DNA of 64,000 nucleotides from Amylostereum areolatum (lineage: Eukaryota; Basidiomycota; Agaricomycetes; Russulales; Stereaceae). A program made the position numbers and the translations under genes. The stretch is from positions 646,083 to 710,082 of the forward strand of contig SAXG01000024.1 of the NCBI GenBank assembly GCA_012932865.1. Reading direction: 5' to 3'. Shown one piece after another: positions 31,764-43,435 of the stretch (the stretch's first letter is position 1; the number at the start of each line of letters is the position of its first letter). The notes under the pieces are model-generated. The model was not told the DNA's origin, ran no database searches, and was given only the letters and a program-made list of their open reading frames with translations.

Positions 31764-32846
31764 TTACGGAGCGATTCCCAAAGTCTCCAAGGCGTAGTCA
31801 ATGCTTCGGGTGTCAGAAGAAGTATCGGAAGGCATCCAGATTGTCTGGGTTTCCTTGGGGCGGCTGGTAACAACGTTTAGGTCCGGAGTAATATCTATGT
31901 GGCCCTGGGATGAGTGAATGGCGATGGACTATCGGCACAAATCCCACCTGACACTGACACCCGGGCAGCGAGTGAGGATGAGGCGGTGCTCTCCAGGGGC
32001 CGGACTGCGATTGCGGCAATATTTTCGCCATTACCGACAGGACTTGAAAAGACATCGACACGTCCAGGATCTGCTTGGTAACTTTCAGTTGACCAACGAC
32101 GGCGGGAAAATCATGATGGGCGTACCTCCGGTACGCGGAGAGGTGTACGTAGTCATAACCAAATCACCACCGTCTTCCGGAACTTGCGTGTTTGCGTCGC
32201 TAGAAGGGCCATTGTCATCTAAGGTCTTGGTCAGATATACCAATCGAGAGATTTTCGATGCGCATGCATACCTTGCCATGGCTTGATCCCAGTGCTAGAC
32301 TGGGGTTTGCTGCCAGAGACACGGCTAAAGTACTTCTTCGTTCTTGCGCGGTCGGAGTGTGTCTGGAGTGAAAAAAGATCAGCAGAAATTAATCGCAGTG
32401 CAGGTGGACGCACAGATGTTATCTTGAAGGCCTGCTTGGCTGCCTGCTTATACTCAGAGCAGTCTGACCATGCGCGGACGCCCATCCAGGATCCTTTGTA
32501 CTTCTTCTCGACATCCCTCTTTGCACGAAGACCCCTAGAAACGAGAGGCTCATAAAACACGATCACCAACCCGAGAAGCAAGTACTCACTGTTCCCATTT
32601 CCTCCGTATTTCATACAAGTCGTCGTCGGACAGAAGTTCATGGTAATTCTCCAGGAGATCCATGACATCTCGCATATATTGATCCGCACGAGCCGCCTGC
32701 GACCCAGGGAGAAATTTAACGGCGACAGAGACAACGCTGTTGCCGAAGATGTTCGTGAATGTCCCGAACCCTGCCCCTGCGAACTCGGGACCGTAGTTTT
32801 GCCAGAAGGACGGTGTCTCTGAGCGAAGGGATACACAGTCGGACAT
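31764..32846 (-). CDS. Orphan protein, six exons, 271 residues
   Basis: I do not recognise it. Six exons fit one frame exactly: 32846-32590, 32534-32414, 32362-32272, 32218-32126, 32070-31948 and 31894-31764. Introns are about 50 nt with GT...AG ends, and the total is 816 nt. It starts MSDCVSLRSETPSFWQNYGP. Residues 15-50 include FAGAGFGTFTNIFGNSVVSV, and then MRDVMDLLENYHELLSDDDL. The second half is polar (PSSDANTQVPEDGGDLV, VSVSDITPDLNVVTSRPKE) and ends ALETLGIAP. No signal peptide or clear membrane segment. The exact frame over six exons is strong support for a real gene. Confidence 0.7.
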
Positions 32847-33413
32847 TGGTGTGAATGAATTAAGAGGCTAGAAAGAGGAAAGGTGTATGAGGTGTTGTGA
32901 TGAGGTCGATAGATGCTGTATTCCTTACTTTATATGTATCCAGGTGGGCGTTGCATTTATTGCATGTAGAACAAAAGGCGACAAGCCGAGACGCCCCGGT
33001 GCACGGTGCAGGGAAACGAAAGATCAGATCATGTCAGGAATGCACGTAAGTGGATTCGTTCGCCTTGTGCTGCAAACGCATCTTGAACAAAGCGACACTG
33101 ACAAAAGGAAGCTGAGACTCGGATACGCACGGCGGCTGCTGGATCCTCAGCGAAGAATCAGGCTGTGCAACGGCGTGAGAGTCCGTTCTTCGCAGAGCAA
33201 CCACTGGTATATTGAAGGCGACGAACAATATCCTCGAGAGGGCACGTTGTTCCAGTGACGTAACGACTCGGATGCACTACTTACACATACATTCACTAGA
33301 CGCCGGGAATGACCGGCCCTTATTTGGATAATATTTTCGATCCCCGCTTGCGTGAGCGGAGGTGTGACGCGCTTGTTCACGCATTTTGCTGATCTTCCCT
33401 TCGCCTCTTCCCC
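32847..33413. other. Divergent promoter region
   Basis: 567 bp between the start of the minus-strand orphan gene and the kinase start. No supported ORF; it should hold both promoters. Confidence 0.4.
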
Positions 33414-34745
33414 ATGAGCGACCGAGATACTCTCAATACCGATGAGAGTCGGAGACGGGTAACGGAGGATCCAGGTGGTCTTGATCACTATGAACGTTGG
33501 TGGCGGAGACATCAGCCTTGGCTCGAGCAGTCTGGCTACAAGCTTCGTCCGCGCTACATCCCCAGGAGAGAGTTACCGTGGAAGAATAGTAAGAAATCGT
33601 ACAGTGAGTTTGAGGAGGGCCAGATCCCTTGGGTGCGTGGTTGGTTTTGGGAGACGTCTTCGTCGAGCTGATAACGTGCGGGCAGTTCCCTTACATATTA
33701 GACGCGACGCGTGCGTCGGACGGGGCATATGTCACTCTCAAAAGGATCTTGCCTAGCCGAGGAGTAGCCGAGCGAGAAATCAACGAGCTTTTGGCCTCTA
33801 TATCATCGATCCCCGACCCCAGAAACCACTGCGCTACACCGCTGGAAATCCTTCAGGTTCCCGATGACGACATGGAGCAAGTGATTGCTATGCCCCTCCT
33901 ACGGCCATTCAACGACCCCGACTTCGACTCCTTCGGCGAGGTCGTCACATTTTTTAGCCAAATCTTTGAGGTGCGTCCCAACCGTTTTTCGTCGTCGCAT
34001 CACTGATGCTTTATGCAGGGAATCCAATTCATGCACGAACACCATATAGCTCACCGGTGCGCTCAGCCTTCGACACCACTTTTGCAAACACTGATCCACG
34101 CCGCATTCTTTTCTTTGCCAGAGACTGTACTGAACTAAACATAATGATGGACGCCAGCCCTATGTACCCACAGTCATTTCACCCTGTCAAGATCAATAGC
34201 AGTCGCGACTGGAAGGGCAAGGCAAAGCATTACACGCGTACCCGTCGGCCCCCCAAGTATTATTTTATCGATTTTGGCCTATCTCAACGTTACGATCCTG
34301 CCGATGGGCCGCCGCGAGAGCTTCCTATGCGCGGCGGCGACAAGTCTGCACCCGAGCACGAAAACTACGACACTCCGTGTGATCCGTTTCCAACTGATAT
34401 CTACTACTTGGGGAACATGATACGTGAAGTTTTTATCCGGGTCAGATCTCTCCTTCGCGCCTTTGTGCCAATGCTTACACTGGCGGATAGAAATACCTTG
34501 GCTTCGAGTTCGTCGAACGGTTGGTCAACGATATGGTCGCTGATGACCCGGCGAAACGACCCGATATCAACGAGGTCGTCTCTCGCTTCAAGGAGATACG
34601 ATGTTCGCTCGGCACTTGGAAACTACGTTCTCGCCCCATCAAGCGAAAGGAATGGTACATCGTCCGCGCATGGCGGTTTTGGGGGCATGCTTATCGCACC
34701 GCTGGATACATCGTCGCCCGGAGACCTGCCATACCGGATTCGTGA
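33414..34745 (+). CDS. Protein kinase-like gene of an agaricomycete family
   Basis: Five exons. The N-terminus reads ERWWRRHQPWLEQSGYKLRPRY, followed by SYSEFEEGQIPW. A 53-nt intron (GTGCGT...GGGCAG) joins it to FPYILDATRASDGAYVTLKRIL, where the Lys is the ATP-binding lysine. Later exons give GIQFMHEHHIAHR plus DCTELNIMMD (HRD catalytic loop with Asn), YYFIDFGLSQRY (DFG) and SAPEHE (APE). It ends at TGA 34743-34745 after ARRPAIPDS. The essential Lys, HRD, Asn and DFG residues are present, so it may be active. The substrate is unknown. Such genes are highly expanded in Agaricomycetes. Confidence 0.78.
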
Positions 34746-36686
34746 TTATCCCCGCCACACCCTCTCGTGCTCTTTCCATATCACACTCCTTTGAACCACG
34801 CTTTTCATCTCTCTTGCTGTATTTGCATCGCTGTCGCTAACCGCTTGTTGTCTGTCATCTACACTACTAGATACCATCGTTTGCTGTCCTTTCAGACGCG
34901 TCTACCGTCGCTTCATTTTGGGCCTCTTATTGTCCAGGTGCCAATGCGACGTAAACGGGGTATGGCCCGTATGTGTCATCAATAAATTTGCACTTCTCGA
35001 TGCTTGCAAGGCATGGACGTAATGATGGGGAGTGAATCAGTCTCTTCTGTTCGCGCTTTTAAAGTTCACGCGTTCACGCCTTGGATTGTTAGAAGTCAGA
35101 ACAATGCTCTTGATGCGTTTTTTCGCGCGGGTTCCTGTTTCAAGATGGCGTTATGCACTGTACCTCGTTTCACGGCCCGCTGCTCTCTGTTCGTCAAGTA
35201 CTATTCTCCTCGGCCGTCTCCACCGCGTTAGTTGGATGCCCATTGTGCGAGCGTATCGTCCTCGTAGTTGCCTCGGTCGTGGGCTTTCCTGACAGATGGT
35301 ACCGCTGCTTCTCCCGCTGTCAAACAATCAGTAGGTAGGTCACTGCGCGGCGATTTTGTGCAAGCCTTGAAACCAGTACGGAACAAGGAATATAAATGCC
35401 AAGTACCCTTTCCCATTTCCCTCTACGGAATTGACTGAACTAACACATAGCCTACGTATGAAGGGCCCCACCGGACAAAAAACTCGAGAGCCAGAGGGTG
35501 AACTCGGTTTCGCCGTTTCAGCGATTCGAACTCGACGCGACTCGAACTCGGCACTTCCCGGACTCGAACTCGAACTCGGCGCGACGGATTCAAACTCGGG
35601 CTAGGGTTCTCGACGGTGTACCCTGCCCAGGCACTTCATTTTGTTTCCGTTTGTTGGGCACAAGTTGACAGGCCTTACCATAGTAGTTCACGGGTGATAT
35701 GTCTTTTTAAAAAAAAGGTCACTTAATTAAACAGTAAGTAACACGGGAGCAAAGTACAGTAATACAGCGATAAGAGAATTTGCGGTAAGTAAAGGTGCAT
35801 CAGTGAGGAAGCGCAAAGTCTGAACAATTTATGAGTATGCGTAACAAATGCATTAGTACGATGATAGTGAGAGGAGAGGATTGCGGCGATGACGAGAAGG
35901 TTGCGACATTGATGAGAGAATTGCGAGTTGACTTGTTTGCGATAAGTTGAGACGAGACTGTGACTGAACCTGTCAAAATCGGCGCGATCAGCGGTGTGCA
36001 CTGAGGTAGAAACAACGAGCAACAAACCATGAAGAATTACTTGTATTGACAGAGGTTTGCAATGATGGGTTATGCGTGACGGAAAGAGAACTAGAGGAAA
36101 CACCGGCATAAGTGTTAGCATCAACGAGTAGCATCAGTTGACTAGTTGCATCCGGCTGTGTAACTGGTTGCATCTGATCTGTCTCCCTCCCCAGGCACAT
36201 CAAACCCCTATTTCATTTCAGAGCTTCAAGCTTCAGTACTTATCATTTCACATTACGTTTCATTCAAGACCTGCACTACATATATCCCAAGTAAGTATAA
36301 GTCCAATTACTCCCCTTGTCCGTCGCCGCCCGTCGCGCGCCGCCCCTCTCGACCCCGCCCCTCTCGACGCCCCTTTGTGCCCCTCCTCCTGCGCCGCCAG
36401 TCCCGCCCGCCTTCTCGCGCACCCCTCGTCGGCCCCCGCCGTCGCGCCGTTGCGTCTCGACCCCCGCTCGTCGCCCATGCCCCGTCGTCACGTGCTCGCA
36501 CTCGTCGTGCGCCGTGCGCCCCCTCCTCCCGCGCCGTTGACGCCCCCACGTAGTACGCGGCCGCCACTGTCCCGCCGTGTGGCGCACGCCGGGACCATGA
36601 CGGCCGCGTGAGGGGACCGGCGGCATCCACAAGCAAGTCAGATGGTCGTGCGCCGTGCGCCGGTAGGGTACATGTAACATACTATA
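34746..36686. other. Long intergenic region with short repeats
   Basis: 1.9 kb without a supported gene. 35522-35605 has repeats of the unit ACTCGA/ACTCGG. 35700-36150 is AT-rich and 36300-36600 is very GC-rich (CCCGTCG and CCCCTC motifs), so long open frames there are expected by chance. Confidence 0.4.
35522..35605. repeat. ACTCGA(A/G)CTCGG short imperfect tandem repeat
   Basis: The hexamer ACTCG(A/G) recurs about eight times with spacers, for example GATTCGAACTCGACGCG and GGACTCGAACTCGAACTCGG. Confidence 0.5.
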
Positions 36687-38627
36687 TTACAAACGTCTAT
36701 CAAACGGCGGCACTCCCGTCACATGCTCGTCGACCGCGAGTACGCCAAACCATCCATGCCCGCCGGGGATCGACGGCGCGAAAAACTCCATGGGCGCGAG
36801 ATCCCGGTCGAAGTTGGAGCGGCATGGGCAGAGCGTCTCCATCTCTCGCAGTTCCTCGGCGACGATGAGGAGCCTCTGTCGCCACCATCGATCGCCCAGA
36901 GTATGCGCACGTACCATGCCTGGCTCGGCACTCTCACTTGGATACGTCCATAGCCCCTGCGCCTCAATTTCCTCTTGCGCACCTCGAGGCCAAACCATAT
37001 GGCCTAGCGTGCCGTCTCCGTCGCCCAGCAACTGGAAAGGCTCCCACAGCCAACGGTCGAACCCCCACGGGCGACGCGCGGGACCCTCGGGTTCCCGGTA
37101 TTCGTCATGATCGCGAGGTATCGGCGGGCCCGACAGGAGCTTCAACCCCGACACAAAGATGTGCGGCAGACACACGTCGTAGCCGCACTCAACAGCGTCC
37201 GACAACCCGTCTAACAAACGGTGCAGCAGGGAAGCGGTGTTGTCGTCTTCGAACTGCAGGCGCTTCGCCGGGTGAACCAACTCGACGCGGGAGAGCCTCG
37301 GGACTTGCCCCAGCGAGAGGAGCAACGGCAGGCCCTCGGCCAAATTGTCGGCTGCGCGATGGGCAGCAATGAGGGTCACAGGTGAGAAGCGGGCGGCGTA
37401 GAGGCGCCCCATGCGCGTGCTGCTCGCGGACGTTGCCTGGACCACCAGCATGTCGACTTGACGCATATGAGGAGGAGGGTTGGCGAGGAGGACGTCAAAA
37501 GGGGGACTCGGGGGGGCGCCCCAGGTAGCATGGTGGGGAGGATGGACGGGCCCCCGTAGGGCGAGCTGTCGAGACCCCCAGCGTGCGTCTTGGTTCCCGA
37601 CGTCGACGTCGATGTGCACATGATGGGCGAGGCGGGCGGGGACGCGTATCGACGCGCGGTCGATATCGTGCGAGATGGCGACGGAGGGGATCGGGAGGGA
37701 TGAGGGGAAGAGAAGGAGGAAGATGCCCTCCAAATGCATCATGTCACGGTGAGACCCGTCCACGGTCATTCGGTGCTGGCAGCTGGGGAGGACTTCGCAA
37801 ACGAGGAGGGCGCGGTGGACGAGCATTGTCTCGTCCGCAATTTCGAGGTGCTCCAAGCGAGGGAGGGCCACGCGCATGTCGGAAGGGGGGCACATGGCAC
37901 CTCGTACGAGCGGGAGGGCGTACGCCAACGTCAATTCGCGAAGCTGGGGGAGAGACACGAGGGTGGCCACGAACTCGGAGGTGGTTGTCCATTGGCGAAC
38001 ACCGAGCAGATCCACGCGCGCCAGACCGGGGCTGAACCACGATGAAGTTGGAGACAATAAAATGCCTGAGAGTTTGAGGGATGCGAGCCCGGCAATGGCG
38101 TTGGGCGGCGGGTTGGGGAGGGTCGCGTCGTGCTCCGTCCAGACATTCTGGCCCCACCTGTCTCGATCCACGGCGGGAAGAGCCCAGGGAACGCGCTGGT
38201 CGGACGTGAGAGTGACGCAGCGTAAACTGGATGTGCATGCGGCGACGAGGCGATCCGGGGGGCAGTCGCGGACGGACGCTACGATGGACCGGAACGGACA
38301 TTGAAGACCGAGGATATGGACGATCCGGGCGTGCCAGCCAGCCGGAAAGACATCGCGGGCGACATCGCGCGGGGACTGCGGCACGCTCTGTAGGTCGGCG
38401 GGGTGGTTCCCTAGGCGTTCGACGAATAGGTCGAACCAAAATTGTGACGCGATCGGGATTATGGACCAGAGAGCGCGGTCTGCGATGGCACATGCACGCC
38501 ACTGCCGACAGACGTGCATGGCCGAAATCCATGGCCCTGGATGGACGAGGATCCCCGTGCTGGTCGAGGTGTCGCGGAGATGGCGGAAGACCATTTGAAG
38601 CACTTCGGTGGGGAGGGCGTCAGACAT
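36687..38627 (-). CDS. F-box protein, single exon
   Basis: A 646-codon intronless minus-strand ORF from ATG 38627 (MSDALPTEVLQMVFRHLRD). An N-terminal F-box region (LPTEVLQMVFRHL, then WISAMHVCRQWRACAIADRALWS) is followed by a long region of leucine-rich, poorly conserved segments (LASLKLSGILL, LRELTLAYALPL, LPRLEHLEI) that suggests degenerate LRR repeats. The family recruits substrates to SCF ubiquitin ligases through Skp1, and such genes are numerous in Agaricomycetes. An upstream in-frame ATG at 38678 is less likely because the F-box motif starts right after 38627. Confidence 0.8.
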   Translation of the reverse strand: MSDALPTEVLQMVFRHLRDTSTSTGILVHPGPWISAMHVCRQWRACAIADRALWSIIPIASQFWFDLFVERLGNHPADLQSVPQSPRDVARDVFPAGWHARIVHILGLQCPFRSIVASVRDCPPDRLVAACTSSLRCVTLTSDQRVPWALPAVDRDRWGQNVWTEHDATLPNPPPNAIAGLASLKLSGILLSPTSSWFSPGLARVDLLGVRQWTTTSEFVATLVSLPQLRELTLAYALPLVRGAMCPPSDMRVALPRLEHLEIADETMLVHRALLVCEVLPSCQHRMTVDGSHRDMMHLEGIFLLLFPSSLPIPSVAISHDIDRASIRVPARLAHHVHIDVDVGNQDARWGSRQLALRGPVHPPHHATWGAPPSPPFDVLLANPPPHMRQVDMLVVQATSASSTRMGRLYAARFSPVTLIAAHRAADNLAEGLPLLLSLGQVPRLSRVELVHPAKRLQFEDDNTASLLHRLLDGLSDAVECGYDVCLPHIFVSGLKLLSGPPIPRDHDEYREPEGPARRPWGFDRWLWEPFQLLGDGDGTLGHMVWPRGAQEEIEAQGLWTYPSESAEPGMVRAHTLGDRWWRQRLLIVAEELREMETLCPCRSNFDRDLAPMEFFAPSIPGGHGWFGVLAVDEHVTGVPPFDRRL

Positions 38628-39479
38628 GTTGAGCTGGAGATCTGTTAGCGAGAAATGCAAGCGAATGGTGATCAACATACCCGGGCAATCGACGAATATG
38701 CCGGGAGGGGGTAGGTTACAGCGATTATCGTCGTTGCGCTTGGTGGACGAAGGGCAGAAAATGTTGAGGGATGGCGATTGGACCGGCCTCCATGGTTGAC
38801 ACCAGAAGCCGGGCCCGGACGAGGAACCGATTGCGCGCTGAGCGATCTAATGAGACCAAGTCCCCCGGAGCCCTAGATCGGTCGGACACCGTTAACGCGT
38901 CCGCGCGAGGAATCCGTTAACGCGTCCGCCCAAGAAACCCGTTAACGCCTCTGCGCGAGGAATCCGTTAACGCGTCCGCCCAAGAAACCCGTTAACGTGT
39001 CCGCAAGAAGCCCGTTAACGCCTCTGCGTGAGAAGTCTGTTCACGCCGCGCAAGAAATCCGTTAACGTGTTCCCCCAAGAAACCCGTTAACGCATTTGCG
39101 TGAGAAGTCTGTTCAAGCGGATAAGACAACAATCATCCAATATCCATAGGCCAGACCGCCGCGAGTTGACACTCACGTGAATCCGGTGTCTTCGAAAAGA
39201 GTCGTCCCTCATTGTCACCCCACCCTCCCACTGTGTACTTTTTGTTCCCCATAATAATACATCCATTCTGTGAAGGCAATCCGTTGAGCACGCTACGCCG
39301 AACCCCCCTGTATACAGAGCCCATGGCATACCTTTGCGTGGTTGAGTGTGCCGTGCTCGCCGCCATGGAGCAGGGGCCATGGTCCGGAGTCCAATCCAAA
39401 CCGCGCGAAAGCCACACGCATCCATATGAATAATAATATTTCTAATGTTATACACCCAGCACCCACTCCCTGACCACCC
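38628..39479. other. Intergenic with minisatellite
   Basis: Between the F-box start and the KDZ 3' end. It holds the 25-bp minisatellite (38889-39119) and no supported gene; ORFs at 39087-39455 show no domain. Confidence 0.45.
38889..39119. repeat. Minisatellite, about 25-bp unit, roughly nine copies
   Basis: The units follow the pattern CCGTTAACGCGTCCGC with a variable GAGGAAT or AAGAAAC tail; later copies decay to CTGTTCACGC. GTTAACG is itself a near palindrome. Two unit types (GCGAGGAAT and CCAAGAAAC) alternate in the first four copies, suggesting a higher-order unit of about 50 bp. Confidence 0.8.
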
Positions 39480-42400
39480 TTACCAGTCCGACACATCAAC
39501 CACGCCCGCGAAATCCTTTAAACACTCTTCCAGAAGACTCCGATAGTTATGACTTTGTCTAGCGCGGGCGTCAGCCAGGGCACAACCAGTGTGGTACTCA
39601 GAGCTTACTTTCGACGATACGCCGCCTCGCCGGCCCTGTTGGCCACTACAGATTCTTTCGCCAGGCCATACCATTGTTCTACCTTTGCGCGAAAGAAGCG
39701 CACGATACGGCGCATCTCCCGCTCTAGCAAGGCCTTTTCCTCGGTCCACCGGGCCTGCAGTGCCCGCGTCCGAAACCAGTGTACCTTCAGCACTAATAAA
39801 GAAGCCGGCATGAGCATGTAGGACTGAGTTTGGTCCACACAGCACGTACTTTCCCCGCAGTACTTCTTCACTTTGCCATCGTCTTGGTTATGAACAAAGG
39901 TGAAGTCGCTCCAGACCCAGGAAGGGCTGGTCTTCCCCTCCCCGAGCGTGTCCTTGTCTGATGCCACCGTGAATGCCACAATGTCCTCTCGCGCCAAGGG
40001 CCGATACTTCTGGTCTTCTGGCTTCATGCCGAGGCGCAGAAGAGCCAGCCTTGCGCGACGATATCGGTCTGCAGCTAAGGCGACTGCCGCTCTCTTGCGT
40101 TCCTGCTTCGCAAACTCGCGCAAGTTCTTCTTGACACCGGAGACGTTGCGCGCTCCCCTGAGCAAGGCGTAAGATGTGATCAGTTGGACCCGAACGTCAT
40201 CCAGAGCCTCGTTGGCTTCACCCTCCCGCAGCATCCGTTCTGCGTCCACCGCGCCCTTCGCCGCCGCTGCTGCTTTGAGTTCCTCCCCCCAATGGCAAGG
40301 AAGCTCCACCGTCGCTTCCGCCACATCCTTCCACAGAGCGCCGCGTACCCCGTCATCCCGATTCGTACCGTCGTCCTCCTGCCTCCTCTTCCGCGTCTGG
40401 CCCGTTGCTTCCTTCCCGTCCCCGTATCCCTCCTCCAGCTTATCCTCCACCTCCTCGTAACCACCATCCGCCACATTTTCCACAGCCAACTCAGACGCCG
40501 CCACCTTCACGACGTCCAAGAATAAACGCCGCATTTCCGTCCAGTCTTCGAATCGTCGCCACCAGTTCTTCTTTGCCTCCTTCGTCGCTTTTGTGTCGGC
40601 TTCAGGGTCGTTATCGAGCTTCTTCAGCAGCTGTGCCCTGCGCAGAACACTTTGAGCCGTCGTAGCGTCGCCAAGGATGCCACGTACCTAGCCTCCTCCA
40701 AAGCGATCCCCTCTGATATCGTTCCTGCCAATCCCGCCGTCACATCCTTACGACTGGCCGACTCGCTCAACATTTCCAAGGCATCCTTTTGAGTGAACCC
40801 TGGCCATTGGTCAGTCCAATCGCCCCGGAAGCATGCGCCTCAGCTCACCTTTCGTCGCGCTGGTGCTCGGCTCGTACGGATTGTTCAGCCCTTTGTGGTT
40901 CTTGAAGTCCGTAACCTTGCTGAGCCACTCCTTCTCCTCATCTCTCCATTTCACCACCGTCTCAGCCTCCAACCCGCCCTCGACATCCGCCACCACCGCG
41001 TTCACGACGCCAATTTGTTCCACAGCCTCCTTATGCTTCCTCACGCACGCCTTTCCTACGAAACGTCAGTAAAAACTATATTGGACCATCACTTGCGATG
41101 CTCACCCACTCCCACCGTCCTACGCCAATTCATGTCGCCATGGTGGTCGTTGATTCTGTCGTGGCGGTGACCCGAAGTCATCTCCCGCGTGCTAGCCCCG
41201 AGCGCGTTCAGCGTCGCCCAAATCCGCTCTTGCCCTTCCCCATCTGTGCGCCCCAATCCAGGTAAGAAGTTGCAAGAGAAATTATACCTGCACCCCGGCT
41301 TGTGCCCCGGGAGGTGAAACTTCCCGATAACCCGGATAATCTTTGGCCAATCCAGATTTGCCAGGGATTTGCACTCGGCGACCGCCTTTTTCAACTCGAG
41401 CATCCGCTTCTTGAAATTGATGCAGTATTGGCACCCGATGTCATATGCGAATATGTGCAGCGACAAGGTCATCCACGGCTGCAGCCCTGAGGCCAGCGCG
41501 AAGTCGACGTTAACGAACCTGCACGAGTCCATTCCATCAACGAAAACGTCCATACATCGGAGTACGATAGTTACCTTTCTCCTTTCTGGAGATCCACGCC
41601 TCCTGCTGGTAGGACGAACATATGGCGTGCGCAGGACAAGCCCAGGGTCCCGGCGACGCTCCCCCACCATACACCGTGCCCCATGGCGCGGAAAGGTTGA
41701 CAGCTTGAAGGCTGAACGCGTGCGTCAGCGTCGACCAATGCATCCGCAGCGACCAACTCACCTCTGGCTCCATCGGGCCCAACGTCTTCTGATACTCCGT
41801 AAAGTCCTCCATGTTTGCAAAGTAGGCGCTGCCCTCCGTTAAAGTGACGTCGTTCGGGTCCAAGGGCTTGACCTTTTGATCTTGCTGGTAATTTCCATCC
41901 ACAGTGTAAAACAACGCGTCCAAGTACCTGAAAGCGTTAAGTGTCAGCCAAGTGGCATTTGCCCACACAGTAGGAGACCAATACCACTCCTCCTCGGGAC
42001 GATCCATCCAATCCAGCTCCATGTTCAAGCCCGGCTGAGGACAAGCTGGGCACAGGATTGCCAGCTTACCAGCCCCAAGGTGGGTCCCCGGCCTCGTTCC
42101 CGAATGCCTGACCATCGTCAGGTAAGAGTGTTCTCGGTTGCTAGTCAACCATTCCCGATATTGATTCTAACACCAACGCGGTCAGTACCTAGATCGAGCC
42201 CTCGCCGATAGGTAACTCACCACCACTTTGGTGAACAAGACGCCCTCGCTCAACCGTTCCAGATACTTGACGTAGTCTTGGCAAGCGGTTTGAGACTGGC
42301 AGGACAGGAGGAGGAACTTATCGAGCAGGCGCGTGCAGAACGCCGTCTGAGGTTTCTCCCATGACCCGGGGAATAGACCGATCCTGAGCAATTGCAACGC

Positions 42401-43435
42401 CTCGGGCTCCTGGACGCCGGTCCCCTCCTGCGGGCAATAGCAATAGCTTATGTGTGCGGTCTGAAACCCCTCGTCAGTGCATATCGTCATCTCCCTTGGC
42501 GGTCTCAAACTGAGCAAGCAACGCATCTGGTCGTGCCCGGTGTACACCACCATGTTCAGCTTGTCCAACTCCGTGCGCGTCCAAAATCCAGTATCTTTGT
42601 CCCACACCTCGATCCGATGAAATGGCATGCAACGGTGGTCATTCATCGTACACGTCCCACATGCAGGCTTGGAGAAAAAACACTCCACGCATCGATAGAG
42701 GGGCATGGCCTCGGTACCCTCGCTCTTCTTGCAGATGGAGCACACGCTCAGCGTTGGCCCCGCCTCTCGCGCCAGCAATGTGTCATGCGCCGGGCCCGCT
42801 TGAGTGCTCAGGAATTGATTCATGCGCTTGGACGGAGCCTGCCAACCAACCTAAGCATGTGCGCGCGTTCCACCATGGCCAAGCAAAACTCACTATTGTG
42901 TTGTTCACCCTTGCCCTCTTGGGTGCAGGCCCGTCCTTCCCCAACGCCTTATGCCGCGCCTGCGCCGCCGCGTCTTTCTCTGCTTCTGCTTCCGCCTTCG
43001 CCGCTTCTTTCGCTGCCGCCTTCGCCTCCCTCGCCGCAGCTGCCGCATCGTCCTTCGCGGAATGAGGACCCGTGAAAGGGTTTGTGGTCCATCCTCCGCG
43101 CACCGATCCACCACCCGCCTTGACCTTATGCGGCGTGCTCCCCCGGCCCTGACGCAGCCCCCCCGGCCCTGACGCAGCCCCCCCGACATGGTCTGAACAG
43201 GGGCGTGTCCCTTGGGCGTGACGCAGCCCTCGAAGGACGGAGCTTTCAGAGGTTGAGTCGGCATGATCCATATTCTCTCCGACCGAGAATAAGTCGTCAC
43301 AGGGGTCTGCGGGCCCCCCACCCTGGCCCGTCGAGGCGTCCCAGGCAGTCGCTGAGTGTTCAGCGCCACGGACCCAGCCGCAAAGACGCCGGGAGATCTT
43401 CCTGGCTTGACGGGAGACTTGTCGTTTGACGCCAT
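39480..43435 (-). pseudogene. KDZ family transposase (CxC2-like domain), probably broken
   Basis: Minus-strand, many short introns. It starts MASNDKSPVKPGRSPG (43435). A coiled, Ala/Glu-rich stretch is followed by a cysteine cluster (CSICKK, then YRCVECFFSKPACGTC, then HRCMPFHRIEVW) typical of CxC2 domains of KDZ (Kyakuja-Dileera-Zisupton) transposases. The core has CPACPQPGLN, FRYLDALFYTVDGNY, CARHMFVLPAGGVDLQKGER, VNVDFALASG, FAYDIGCQYCINFKKR and KFHLPGHKPGC...DGEGQERIW, which supply candidate Asp, Asp and Glu of a DDE site. The C-terminus is VHWFRTRALQARW to FAGVVDVSDW, stop at 39480. Two breaks: an exact 20-bp tandem duplication (43141-43180) that shifts frame, and a 1-nt shift near 40671. 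Terminal repeats were not found. Confidence 0.8.
43141..43180. repeat. Exact 20-bp tandem duplication in the KDZ gene
   Basis: CCCCGGCCCTGACGCAGCCC occurs twice head to tail. Removing one copy rejoins the frame of MASNDK...QTMSGG to the frame carrying GLRQGRGSTPHKVKAGGG. Confidence 0.8.

Noticed and set aside
36276..36680. Overlapping ORFs on both strands in GC-rich DNA near 36.3-36.6 kb
   Set aside because: Low-complexity Pro/Arg/Ala frames with no domain; stop codons are rare there by composition.
38889..39119. Regularly spaced repeats resembling a CRISPR array
   Set aside because: Units are directly tandem with no unique spacers, in a fungal genome; a minisatellite explains them.
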